DNA of 64,000 nucleotides, from assembly GCA_963932145.1 (NCBI GenBank), contig OZ010578.1, positions 25,172,816-25,236,815 on the forward strand. Reading direction: 5' to 3'. The notes under the pieces were generated by a model, which did no database searches, was not told where the DNA came from, and saw nothing but the letters and a program-made list of their open reading frames with translations. Positions 57,656-64,000 of this stretch are shown in pieces; positions within the stretch are counted from its first letter, which is position 1; each line of letters opens with the position of its first letter. The stretch comes from Acanthosepion lycidas. Taxonomy: Eukaryota; Mollusca; Cephalopoda; Sepiida; Sepiidae. The position numbers were made by a program, and so were the translations under genes.

Positions 57656-60600
57656 GCATTTATATATGCGTATATAATCCATAGAACAGAACTAGAGTTG
57701 CTGAAAAATTCCTTGTCCGATCTCCTTCCTGAGATCTCACTAAAATCACCAAAAACCGGTTTTTTAAGCGTTTCTGGTCGGACTGAGAAATTCTCAGCAC
57801 CACTTCGTACAATGTATATTGTAAGATATCTTTAAATTAATATATCTATATTATTCATATCGCCTTATGCATCTTATTCGTAAAACACACACACACATTT
57901 ATATAGGTAAATCATTAAATCTACAGTCTAATGATGAAAAACAATTGCTTCATAGTATAAATATTTTAATCTCTTTCATTCTATTTGCACTTAATCTGAT
58001 GAATTACCATTAATCAAGTAAATTGAAATTATATACAATGAATATGCCAGATCAAAACGCTTCTACTCTTCTTCAGAATACATATATATTGGCATGTCCA
58101 CGTATAGATCTTATTTTTTCAATATATGCTTTTTATAAAATTTATCGTGAAAATGAAAAAAGTATCTCGGCGAGAGATAACTTGATGAGTATGAATGTCT
58201 TTCTTTCTTTCTTTCTTTCTTTCTACCTGTCCGTTTTTCAGTATCTATCTATCTATCTATCTATCTATTCTTTTTTAAAAACAATTCTGGCATTTTGTGA
58301 CTCAAAGAAAACGATATAAATCTTTCTATCCGATAATATTCGGTTATTTACCAGTGAAATGATTCAGTGACAACTTTCCTTTTTTATTTTTAAGATACAG
58401 GATTGCTGGATATCGAAATGGACCCAATTTTTCAAGGAATCACAGACAGAGCTCTAGTAATGGTGAGTAAAAATTCCTAATATCCTGTAATGACTATGAT
58501 TGTCGGTGGAGGTTATCTTATGACAACATCCGTCCCCACCATAGATCTCTATATGCAAAGACTGAAAGAAAATCCACAAAGATAATATATACAAAATAAA
58601 TGTTTATATAACACTGTATATACAGAAGAATAAAGTGTTACGTTGGAGGTTCGAGGGTTTAAATGTAAATATCCTATTGCATAATAGAAAAAGAGAGAGA
58701 TATATTGATAGAGAGTGATTATATATAAATGTGTCTGGGGGAATGTAGATATGTGTGTGTAGCGATATCAGTGTCAGCTGATATCTTACTAAAGACCCAC
58801 CTGTAAAGTTTAACATAAATCGCTTTGTTAGTTATATCTCTTGGTAAAGAGGGGTAGCTTAATGGAGTGAATCCCGCAAGAACTAAGTCAAGCGATCCTG
58901 ACGAAGTGGGTCTTGAGTAAAGCCAGATCCTGAGTTCTTGATGAATAACTTTTTAGACATAGCTGATGAGAAAAAGGCCACTGTTCTCTATAAGAAAGTG
59001 GTCGCTAGGAGCAAAAGTCAGAGACCAACACAAAGAGGGGTAAGAGACCGCACATCGCAACATGAAAAGGAAGATACGCCTGCTAGATGGTTCTCTCCTC
59101 AACTTATTTTGCTTCTACATCACCTTTCTACGGTACAAGTTTATAACTGAATAAAATTTGCTACACTCGTCTCATGGATTTTGTTTTGAGGGTAACAATC
59201 TGGCCAAAGATTTACTTTGTAAGCTACAAGCGTTTGACTGGAATTACCGTAGCATTGGAGAAATTGATATAATTAATCGATTCTGATTAAGTCGTTATAG
59301 ACATATCTGTCGAGGCAAGGACATCCGCTTCAAAACTGTCTCTTGGCTTCTGATTGGGCTATGATCAGAGACCTTATATTCTTGTTAGGAACAGATCTTA
59401 TTTCCGATTCGCTCGTTAGACTATGATGTTCGTATCCTGGTTGAGACAGTTTCTGATTAGTAGATCAAAATATGACTTCATGGTTTAGCGATTCTGTATA
59501 TACATCTATTTTTAGAGATGGTAAAATTTTAGTCTTCTTGTTTTTATTTGTTTATTTGTTTTTCTACCACTAAAAGACTAAATGTATTTTACTTACTAAG
59601 CCCAGTATAAAATACATGCTTTGAGCGGGGAAACAAAAATTGGAAAACAGAAAATTGTGATTGACGCTGCATTTAAAATTTTGAAGATTGTATGTGGCAG
59701 AGAAGCAAGAAACCAGAAGAGAGTTCTACAGTCGAATAATTAGAGACAAGAAACTGTAGTAAAATGAGGAGACCGAGTTACCAATCTAGTTATAAGGTTA
59801 AATTCAAGGCACCAATAAGAAGGAAACCTATTTCGAACAACTGCTATGAAAATATTTATAGAAAAGGCAAAGGGAAGGTACGTCATGGTAGTGGGAAAAA
59901 GACTGCAGCCGAGATGCCAAGTTAAGACGAATAACATTAAAAACACTTCTTTGGATTTTTTTAAGAACCTTAAATGATATAGCAGGTATGCCGGACCAGA
60001 TATGACAGTACTATTCCTCCAAGTTAGTCACCTCTGATTTTTGCTATTTTAAAATTTTAAATTACTCTGAAATTACAATTAAAACTACTCTGAAATTACA
60101 ATTAAAACTACTCTGAAATTACAAACAGTATGTTCGATCTTCACTGGGTGCCCCATACTTTCGGACTTGTGCCACATCTAAGCTACACTTAGAAAATCAC
60201 CATAAAGTTTATTTGGTTATATGAGAAAATTGACTGAATAAACTCAACATTTTGGCCAACCCAACATTAGCAGTGAAATTAATAAAAATATACAAAAACA
60301 AGCAGAAATACACCCCAAGAAAAAAATAAAACAAATGTTCACTCTTTTCTTAATAGTTAGTAACCCTTCTACTCATAATGTCACTTACATTCGTTGCACA
60401 TTAAATTAGAATTTTTAATTAATGTTAGGATGACGCTAATAAAATTATTTACTTAATTATAACTGATAACATTAACCTTCCGGATAATGACTAACTGATA
60501 ATAATCTTGATAATGACTGATAATCTTTCAGATAATGACTAACTGATAATAATCTTGATAATGAGTAACTTATAATAATCTTGATAATGGCTGATAATCT

Positions 60601-62099
60601 TTCAGATAATGACTAACTGATAATATTCTTGATAATGACTAACAGATAATATTCTTGATAAAGACTAACTGATAATAATCTTGATAATGACTGATAATCG
60701 TTCTGATAATGACTAACTGATAACGTTCCTGATTAATGCCTAATCATGGACGAAAGTGTGGAATTTACATTGTGCAAAATTGCACAATATCAATGAAAAT
60801 TAGTGAGTAGTTCCGGTTTGCAATCCTTCCCCGTCATTTGAATCGGAGAAGATGTTTCCACCTTTGTTTTAGGTTTAGGATTAGGTTTCCGCTGCCTTCA
60901 ACTCTGAAATCGGAAATTTTATTCAGTAATTATTTTTTTTTTATTCTCCAAATAGCAGTAGATATGTTTAATTATCGTCTGGTTCACATTTCTTCATGAC
61001 CTTTTGAACAGGAGTAGAGGTTTAACCATTGTTCCATGTTTGGATTGGCTTTCCAATTCTTTCTAAAGTCTACTTCAACTCTCTTCTAGTGTCTCTTCCT
61101 GAACTTTGAAAGTTTATTTAGTAATTATTTATTATTTTTCTCCTCAATAGGAGTAGATAGTTTCGCCTATCGTTCGATTCACCTATCGTTCAATTTGCTC
61201 TACTCTCTGGTCTTTTGAACAGGAGTAGAAGTTTATCCCTGATTCCCTGTTTACTCTTTTTTGTAGTTTATTGAGTTTCCAGTTCCTTCTAAAGTATTCT
61301 CATTCTCTTTCACTACCAGCAGCCCCTTGCATCTCAGTAGAATTATCGCCTTGCTTGGGGGTGAATTGATTTAAAAAAAAAGTAAAGATGAAAATTAACT
61401 TGTTTTTTTCTAAATATTAACTACTTAGAGATTCAAAAGTTAAATACATATTTATATTATTTACAATTCTCAGGCTCTCTTCTTCTCTCTATGTCTGTCT
61501 CATTATCTTGCTCTCTCTCTCGCTCTCTTTCTTTGTTGTGTCGGACAAGTGTGTATAAAATGCAAGAGAAAACGAAAGAATTTACGTTAAAAGAAAAACA
61601 AAAAGATGGTTTAAGAATTCTGAAATTCTTCAGCCAGAGGCGAACAATTAATGTGAAAAGCGATATAAAAATGTTAATTGAATAAAATTCACTTTTTTCA
61701 GTTTGAAGAGAAAACGAGAAAGAAACGTGACGTTGGCGTCGTGAATGATAATACAAATGACACTCTTCGCAATATTACTTGGACAATGAGAGGAAGGCAT
61801 CAGGACCTGCAGGACTTTTTCAAATCGCACATAAACATATCAATGGATAAGATCAAGCCACATGTTGATAATATGAAGATCCTTGCACGTAACGTAAGCA
61901 AAAGTTATAAATTTGTTCAAATTGTAACTTACTTCTGTCTCTTTTGAAATCATTGTTCTTTCTTTCTTTATTTGTTTGTTTGTTTGTTTCTTTCTTTCTT
62001 TCTTTCCTGTTTTGTTATATTCTTTTGTCTTTATTTCTTTTTCATTTCTCACTCTATTTCTCCTAATTTTGTTTGTCTTTTTTAAATTCTTCTCACTCA

Positions 62100-62154
<55 letters not shown>

Positions 62155-62335
62155 TGTCTCTGCTTTTAATTTCTGTTTGCTTTCTTTATTTTTCTCATAT
62201 TCTTCTCTCTCCCTTTATGTTCTATTTTATTTTCTTCCTTTTTCTCTCATTTCAATGTTGTCGTTTCTAGATGATCTTTTCTTATTGTTTTTCCTTTTCC
62301 TTTCTCTCATTCTATTCGAATTAATTTTGTTCGTT

Positions 62336-62384
<49 letters not shown>

Positions 62385-62495
62385 TCCTTTCCGTTTTTTT
62401 TTTTCAATTTTATTCGATGGTCTGTATTTCTTTTATATTTCTCATTCTATTTCTGCGAGTTATGCTTGTCTCTTTTAAATTCTCCCCACTCCTTT

Positions 62496-62555
<60 letters not shown>

Positions 62556-62802
62556 TGTTTTCAGTTCGATTTTGTTAAAACTTACCCATTCTCCTTTTTT
62601 CCTTCTTTATTTGCCTCTTTATTCCTTTTTTCAGTTCATCAACAATATAAAATCTGCACAAGTGAGTGTTCTTCAACATGCTATTGAATTTTTCACTCCG
62701 TTCGCCCACAAAATGGGATATACGTACGTGATGTTGATGTCCAAGGCCCAAAGCAGACTGGAAAAAATAACCGAAACGCCTATTCCTGCCATTTATAAAT
62801 AA
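36658..62802 (+). CDS. Secreted helix-rich protein of unknown family, seven exons
   Basis: Joining 36658-36727, 50971-51073, 55328-55427, 55570-55696, 58395-58462, 61702-61893 and 62635-62802 gives one uninterrupted 275-residue protein. Every intron is GT-AG, with phases 1, 2, 0, 1, 0, 0. Residues 1-15 are a signal peptide (MKVFIFLLLVTVCQA), so the product is secreted. The mature chain has one cysteine (C70), ruling out an intrachain disulfide fold. R162-K-K-R165 matches the furin rule R-X-K/R-R and would split it into chains of about 150 and 110 residues. Sequons at N175, N180 and N201 lie just after that site. The rest is charged and amphipathic, probably helical. I recognise no domain. Gland secretion, haemolymph protein or prohormone-like precursor are guesses only. 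Confidence 0.85.
36753..37389 (-). mobile_element. Deleted TA-target DNA transposon at the start of intron 1
   Basis: The terminal inverted repeat CCGGTTGTAACAGCAAAATT at 36753 returns inverted, ending at 37389, with TA on both sides. Left end: a 26-bp piece of the repeat is tripled (GTAACAGCAAAATTGTTCAA at 36759, 36787 and 36813). Inside, the minus strand codes a transposase N-terminus: MSSQLSNGERKRLFRPLVMG, then SIFKVHSRTIKRTANKF, a helix-turn-helix. The catalytic part is deleted. The element sits 25 bp after the exon 1 donor. Confidence 0.78.
37448..37470. repeat. Poly-T run
   Basis: 23 consecutive T in intron 1. Confidence 0.9.
37862..37890 (+). mobile_element. Possible Helitron 3' hairpin remnant
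   Basis: 'taccccCGGGCTATACCGGGttcta' resembles the GC hairpin that closes the Helitron at 27611-27638, but a CTAG end is not seen. Weak. Confidence 0.3.
37940..38158. mobile_element. Small MITE with internally repeated terminal motif
   Basis: CAGTGTAACCCGGATATAAG at 37940 is inverted as CTTATATCCGGGTTACAG ending at 38158, with TA at both borders. CTCTTATATCCGGG-type motifs recur several times inside (37983, 38056, 38073, 38090, 38140). The ends suggest a pogo/Tc1-type mobiliser. No coding capacity. Confidence 0.75.
38159..39112. other. Intron 1 spacer with (TA)n at 38811-38860
   Basis: No element recognised apart from a pure TA run of about 25 units. Confidence 0.5.
39113..39460. repeat. 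Three diverged copies of a 117-bp repeat
   Basis: Blocks starting at about 39113, 39229 and 39346 share GTCAGCAATGCTT-type starts and end TTATTTCTATAGTAAAT. They are 116-117 bp apart, with perhaps 20-30 percent divergence by eye. Confidence 0.7.
39938..40008. repeat. (TA)n microsatellite
   Basis: About 35 TA units. Confidence 0.95.
40080..40700. repeat. 600-bp polypurine tract
   Basis: The plus strand is almost all A and G, with only scattered T and very few C: GAAAA, GAAGAAAAAG and related words. The minus-strand open frames of 124-246 codons (F, S, L rich) are artefacts of the composition. Confidence 0.9.
41253..41740. repeat. CA and TA arrays with repeated islands
   Basis: (CA)n at 41260-41285, then about 400 bp of TA-type repeats. 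Within these, a 16-bp island AGTGGACATTGAGGG recurs at 41389, 41513 and 41654 in the same orientation. Confidence 0.85.
41748..42302 (-). other. Open minus-strand frame of 184 codons, unassigned
   Basis: An M-initiated frame with balanced composition (contains VFRNVLLLIVRNFLGACGRN and AWDSHAGRKF) lies between a TA array and a Penelope-like remnant. No signal peptide, no domain, and no splice partners seen. It could be part of a repeat. I do not call it a gene. Confidence 0.25.
42437..42503. repeat. (TA)n microsatellite
   Basis: About 33 TA units. Confidence 0.95.
42510..43400 (+). mobile_element. Second Penelope-like element, decayed 3' part
   Basis: Covers the region after the reverse-transcriptase catalytic box: YRNDGLMIAPKN, INYLDVELNLHID, SNHPPNIIQQIPKGIESRLS, NIIWFNPTFN, LCNCRNKYRCPLNG and finally MYIGCTDSSFKRR (GIY-YIG). 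Clearly a different family from the 9-11 kb element and much older, with several breaks. The 5' half is missing. Confidence 0.8.
43540..43740. repeat. Pyrimidine-rich tract
   Basis: CTT/TTC-rich plus strand with two TACGATACG phrases; no coding. Confidence 0.7.
43838..43905 (+). ncRNA. Hammerhead ribozyme remnant
   Basis: The outer stem I, 43838-43847 with 43896-43905, is a 10-pair helix (one G-U). An inner stem I, CGC 43856-43858 with GCG 43890-43892, encloses the core. The core reads CCGATGA at 43859-43865 (expected CTGATGA), stem II GACC/GATC with an ATGA loop and one C-A mismatch, GAAA at 43878-43881, and a GTC cleavage triplet at 43887-43889 after a 2-pair stem III. The U-to-C change in the core should cripple it. 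It lies about 450 bp downstream of the Penelope GIY-YIG remnant on the same strand. Confidence 0.6.
44042..44127. repeat. (TA)n microsatellite
   Basis: TA run of about 35 units, preceded by doubled TTAACCTTATATA. Confidence 0.9.
44128..45010. other. Intron 1 spacer, unassigned
   Basis: Two open frames of 89 and 72 codons have no domain or splice context. Phrases TATAATCCGATTTTCTTATA near 44680 resemble the 37940 MITE motif only loosely. Confidence 0.45.
45017..45650 (-). mobile_element. Mariner-type transposon, 3' half, minus strand
   Basis: The outer end is CAGGGTGTGATTGATAAATT after TA at 45015. The minus strand codes the last third of a transposase: RVTAGRSYFKTRPHDTQAGK, TSGHLTSQIATPL / WPPNFPDCNPLDYYVW (the block before the final catalytic residue), then the terminus FQKRYRRFQSCLDAVVQANG. 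Frames shift several times. The 5' end was not found. Confidence 0.7.
45650..46010. other. Spacer with poly-A
   Basis: A-rich run at 45948-45980; nothing else recognised. Confidence 0.5.
46015..46320 (-). mobile_element. tRNA-derived SINE, minus strand
   Basis: From 46320 the minus strand has a tRNA-like head (GTGGTGTCGTGGTTATCAAG as A box region, GAGTTCGATCC at 46248-46258 as B box). A TGTGGTACAAGGTC motif at 46211-46224 (plus-strand reading) is shared with other SINE and LINE tails in the window. 46015-46200 is GC-rich and unassigned; it may be a separate insert. Confidence 0.55.
46417..46473. repeat. 24-bp-arm inverted repeat
   Basis: 46417-46440 and 46450-46473 are reverse complements with two mismatches around a 9-base loop. 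TGA(G)TCGA sits in the centre. Confidence 0.85.
46474..47690. other. Intron 1 spacer, unassigned
   Basis: CGGTCGAAACGTCGCGATAA at 47446-47465 resembles the SINE tail hairpin at 14042-14060, so a SINE tail may lie here. The open frames at 46486-46790 have no support. Confidence 0.4.
47698..49389 (+). mobile_element. Whole-length Tc1-type transposon with 230-bp inverted repeats
   Basis: Both ends (CAGTGCTGTTCGATAAAAG and its inverse ending at 49389) are next to TA. Inverted repeats run to about 47930 and back from about 49160. Within each, the binding-site-like word AAAAAGTGACTCA is repeated (47711, 47891, 47914; 49165, 49362), an IR/DR layout. The 1.69-kb element keeps every part in order. 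Confidence 0.88.
48115..49060 (+). pseudogene. Tc1 transposase, DD34E, inactivated
   Basis: The N-terminal helix-turn-helix is readable: GSIIALSKAGKSTREIAAIA, then TSQSTVSRVLRAHND. The catalytic part contains LFSDETNVEL (first Asp), MQDNAPCDKSKLMKEYFDEK (second Asp), and WP-QSPDLTP-IENLW with the Glu 34 residues after the second Asp, across a frameshift near 48870. A stop at about 48300 and several further shifts kill the gene. It is nested within the inverted repeats of the 47698-49389 element. Confidence 0.82.
49893..50150 (-). mobile_element. SINE with 17-bp target-site duplication
   Basis: CATTTGTGACACTAGCT occurs at 49876-49892 and 50151-50167, exactly flanking a 258-bp insert. Read on the minus strand, the insert begins CCCGTTTTAGGATCAAAG and holds a GGGTTCA-type box and a strong hairpin (GGAAGCTTTGCC / GGCAAGGTTTCC). 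Near its 3' end it carries GGCCTTGTGCCACA and an AATAAATA-type tail. The head is not plainly tRNA-like to me. Confidence 0.8.
50168..50970. other. End of intron 1, with an unassigned 65-codon frame
   Basis: The open frame at 50576-50773 (MGPRFIDRCGRLASIINSSV start) is GC-richer than its surroundings. It has no acceptor or donor that would join it in phase to exons 1 and 2, and inclusion would not be needed for the frame. Probably repeat-derived. Confidence 0.45.
50971..51073 (+). CDS. Host gene exon 2
   Basis: Acceptor TTTTTTGCCCACAG, donor GTAAGT. Residues 24-57 plus two bases: FTFLSNMDMNKIVQTFEKDV, then a Lys-rich amphipathic helix ending SPKEI. The intron is phase 2. Confidence 0.87.
51255..53515 (+). 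repeat. 46-bp minisatellite, about 49 units, in intron 2
   Basis: The unit, by consensus, is ATGAGATATGAGCGTAGAAA followed by TACTAATTTAAGCTTCCAAT and GTCATC. The period is exactly 46 bp almost throughout, with one unit at about 52730 shortened by about 13 bp. The left third has GGGATAT...GCTTTCAAT variants and the right half GAGATAT...GCTTCC/CTCCCAAT variants. Marked units recur 690 bp apart (15 units). 46 is not a multiple of three and each unit has stops, so it is not coding. Confidence 0.95.
53516..55327. other. Rest of intron 2, mostly unassigned AT-rich
   Basis: Apart from a mariner-like end near 53750, nothing recognised. TATATA-rich patches lie at 53970-54070. Confidence 0.5.
53752..53955 (-). 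mobile_element. Possible mariner end
   Basis: ACGAGGGCGTACTTAAAGGT follows a T at the left. The minus strand reads KKFMKIRDKYVK then QREYVEWL, similar to the last lines of mariner transposases. The other end was not found. Confidence 0.4.
55328..55427 (+). CDS. Host gene exon 3
   Basis: Acceptor TTGCTTATTTTCAG, donor GTACGT. Residues 58-91: QWVRNLGHNFAECLRQELEK, then SVFMVMQSGDLNRQ. It contains the only mature-chain cysteine, C70. The intron is phase 0. Confidence 0.87.
55570..55696 (+). CDS. Host gene exon 4
   Basis: Acceptor TTTACTGTTCCAG, donor GTAACT. Residues 92-133 plus one base: FTTRMFENLRRAADTIASGL, then an acidic helix DMLDKFVDDLMNDIGHLE. Intron 3, just before it, is only 142 bp; all others are kilobases. 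The intron after it is phase 1. Confidence 0.87.
55760..56000 (-). mobile_element. LINE ORF2 C-terminal scrap in intron 4
   Basis: The minus strand reads TASWNRCLGGSFPNHYNVTY, then ERLINLHSTLTGPRAVF. The pattern W-N-x-L/C-...-P-x-x-Y-N-x-x-x-F/Y is the closing block of many LINE reverse-transcriptase proteins. Confidence 0.5.
56440..57385. repeat. Two diverged 300-bp direct repeats in intron 4
   Basis: 56440-56750 and 57085-57385 align in the same order: TCTGAGAGGCG, AGTGATTCTCAGTC, GACAGTAT-GTCTAAGAGG, AATAGAAGGCCAAA, CAAATACCGACTGT. Roughly 80 percent alike by eye. Family unknown; no coding. Confidence 0.75.
57386..58394. other. Rest of intron 4 with microsatellites
   Basis: (TA)n at 57617-57652, TTTC units at 58198-58223 and CTAT units at 58241-58268. 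No exon candidates with usable phase other than exon 5. Confidence 0.6.
58395..58462 (+). CDS. Host gene exon 5
   Basis: Acceptor TTTTTTATTTTTAAG, donor GTGAGT. Residues 134-156: DTGLLDIEMDPIFQGITDRA then LVM. At 68 bp it is the smallest exon and too short for ORF finding. It is accepted because it restores the frame between exons 4 and 6. Confidence 0.82.
58463..59569. other. Intron 5, first part, unassigned
   Basis: A 70-codon frame at 58938-59150 has no domain or splice context. Nothing else recognised. Confidence 0.5.
59570..60040 (-). mobile_element. 3' end of a jockey-group LINE (copy 3)
   Basis: Parallels 4100-4400 and 1800-2200: 'agagttctacagtcgaataa' against 'agggagttccacaagcgaga', and 'tatgaaaatatttatagaaa' against 'catgaaagtatttataaaaa'. 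ORF pieces on the minus strand are short and broken. Confidence 0.6.
60041..60480. other. Intron 5 spacer with a SINE/LINE tail motif
   Basis: 60060-60125 has a doubled ACTCTGAAATTACAATTAAA. ACTTGTGCCACAT at 60165-60177 matches the tail motif seen in the SINEs and Tx1-like LINEs. Confidence 0.5.
60480..60735. repeat. Degenerate 26-bp minisatellite
   Basis: Units of the form GATAATGACTAACTGATAAT plus AATCTT recur about ten times, with shortened variants. Confidence 0.8.
60736..61701. other. End of intron 5, unassigned
   Basis: Two loosely similar blocks (TTTAGTAATTATTT..., GGAGTAGA-GTTT...) at 60920-61050 and 61110-61240 suggest an old duplication. CT-rich at 61480-61535. Confidence 0.5.
61702..61893 (+). 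CDS. Host gene exon 6: cleavage site and glycosylation sequons
   Basis: Acceptor ACTTTTTTCAG, donor GTAAGC. Residues 157-220. It opens FEEKTRKKRDVGVVN: the tetrabasic-like R-K-K-R is at 162-165. Three N-X-S/T sequons follow (N175, N180, N201), two of them in NDTLRNIT. The remainder, HQDLQDFFKSHINISMDKIK, is helical in character. The intron is phase 0. Confidence 0.87.
62097..62556. repeat. Three (TTTC)n arrays in intron 6
   Basis: Pure TTTC runs lie at about 62100-62155, 62336-62383 and 62497-62556, all on the same strand, in a generally pyrimidine-rich 640 bp just before exon 7. This could make the acceptor region unusually T/C-rich. Confidence 0.92.
62635..62802 (+). CDS. Host gene exon 7: C-terminus and stop
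   Basis: Acceptor CCTTTTTTCAG. Residues 221-275, from FINNIKSAQVSVLQHAIEFF to TETPIPAIYK, then TAA at 62800-62802. Poly-A signals lie over and after the stop. Confidence 0.87.
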   Translation, partial: FINNIKSAQVSVLQHAIEFFTPFAHKMGYTYVMLMSKAQSRLEKITETPIPAIYK

Positions 62803-62833
62803 AGAGAAATAACTCATATATGATCAAAATAAA
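62798..62833 (+). terminator. Poly-A signals of the host gene
   Basis: AATAAA at 62798-62803 overlaps the stop codon. A second AATAAA at 62828-62833 is the better placed one. This implies a very short 3' untranslated region unless a distal site is used. Confidence 0.6.
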
Positions 62834-62835
62834 AG

Positions 62836-64000
62836 GATGCATATGAATACCGCTAAATTCTCTTTATTTTTTGTATACACTTTTTCACCATTTTGTGAAA
62901 TTTCGCTTTACTTAACTACACATTTATGAAAAATCTAAACTAATACACGTCTTTGTCGCTATAAAAAATGTCATAAAGACGCAATTACCATTAATTTATA
63001 AAGGACAATTTTTACCGTTCCTAACCCTCAAAATAACCTTGCCTCGATATCAAAGTCTACTGTGGCAGACGTAGAAGTTTTAAAATGTAGCAGAGTATTT
63101 GCTTTCTTATTGCATCATAACACCAGACAGTTTTTGTAGACGCTGAAATGGAACTTGAAAAAAAAAAAAAAAAAACATTATTTAGCGACTGTTCGAAGAA
63201 ACAGAATTCAGATTGACCCTTTTCAAAATAGAAACAATGATATGGAATTAGACTGAAAGCAGTGATGGCACAAATCATGAATCCATCATAAAAAATTCAG
63301 GACGCGAAATTAATAAATACTAAACATTTTAAGTACCTCATTGTATGGATCAGTTATAACACATTTAGTATAGGAGATAAGGAAATCTATATAAATAAAG
63401 TAAAGTGAACGTGTGTCCGTTCGTTTTTCGATCTTGGCAAATTGTGGACAATCTGAAGTAACAAGTAACAACTACTATAGTTACACGCGATTAATAATTT
63501 AACAAATAACTCATTTAAAGTTAAATATCCAAGAAAGTGAAAGGTTTAAAAACAGTTCTTTATTAAAGGATTAACTTTAATTTCGCTTTTCGTCGCAGTT
63601 GCAATTGATATCGTTTAATTAAACCTTAATTAAAACTTAAGCGGGGCGAGGTAAGTTGCTCATATGTTTTTTTTTTTTCTAGCACTCGTACTGTAACTTA
63701 TTTGAAATATTACATAGTTCAGGTTCCCTAATGTCTTTTAAGAGAGATTTTATGTGAAGGAATCATAGAGAAAATTTAAAAAAATTACCCGCAAAATAAA
63801 TGCAAACTATGGGTATTGGTTGCGTATACGAAGAAAGATTATGCTGAATTAAGGTGTCGAATAAAGATAAAATAATTTTATAATTTCTATATTCTTAGAA
63901 ATTTTGCGTACATAGGGCACTGAAGGTAAAGGACCAAAGGCCTCAAAGCCCTCTGCCTCTTGCCTAAAGTTCGCTTGAGTGCGGTTTTTAGGCTAGTTGA
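62836..64000. other. Downstream flank of the host gene
   Basis: No further exons recognised. A poly-A run lies at 63159-63175. LINE scrap 'atggatcagttataac' near 63343. 63390-63435 (TATATAAATAAAGTAAAGTG, then GTGTGTCCGTTCGTTTT) resembles a Helitron 5' end. Confidence 0.5.

Noticed and set aside
61976-62578. 200-codon plus-strand frame rich in F, L and S
   Set aside because: Translation of the TTTC arrays in intron 6.

Overview
ORGANISM. This is animal nuclear DNA from a large, AT-rich, repeat-crowded genome. Genes are split by long introns with GT-AG borders, and the repeats are LINEs, tRNA-derived SINEs, Tc1/mariner elements, a Helitron and Penelope-like elements carrying hammerhead ribozymes. 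Long pure (TA)n tracts, GIY-YIG Penelope-like elements and a GC-rich Tx1-like LINE fit a mollusc, most likely a coleoid cephalopod (octopus). That placement rests on recall of family style, not on a database search.

HOST GENE. The right half (about 36.66-62.83 kb, + strand) holds one host gene that I could assemble from seven coding exons: 36658-36727, 50971-51073, 55328-55427, 55570-55696, 58395-58462, 61702-61893 and 62635-62802. All six introns have GT-AG ends and compatible phases (1, 2, 0, 1, 0, 0). The 828-nt frame encodes a 275-residue protein with a 15-residue signal peptide, one cysteine in the mature chain, a furin-type R-K-K-R site at 162-165, three N-glycosylation sequons just after it, and helix-prone amphipathic sequence throughout. 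I recognise no family. It is the best candidate here for something undescribed.

LEFT HALF (1-36.6 kb). No host exons recognised. In order: a palindrome and a Tc1 end; minus-strand LINE remains (1.7-5.9 kb); LINE tails; a nearly complete 4.1-kb Penelope-like element whose two 165-bp terminal repeats each carry a hammerhead ribozyme (8.8-12.9 kb); an inverted pair of SINEs (13.5-14.1 kb); LINE debris; a head-to-head pair of Penelope ends with two opposed ribozymes (18.2-18.6 kb); a nearly complete Tx1-like LINE (19.05-24.9 kb, minus strand) with ORF1 and an endonuclease/RT ORF2; a separate hammerhead ribozyme (24.98 kb); a Helitron end (27.0-27.6 kb); a deleted Tc1 element; and two old, internally deleted Tx1-like copies side by side (30.5-35.3 kb).

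INTRONS. Intron 1 (14 kb) holds a deleted TA-target transposon right after exon 1, a small MITE, a 600-bp polypurine tract, TA arrays, a decayed second Penelope-like element followed by a ribozyme remnant, a mariner end, SINEs, and a whole-length Tc1 element with 230-bp inverted repeats. Intron 2 holds a 2.25-kb array of about 49 units of 46 bp with higher-order structure. Later introns hold LINE tails, a 26-bp minisatellite and TTTC arrays. The host gene is the only unit that looks selected for coding; the rest is transposons at different stages of decay.
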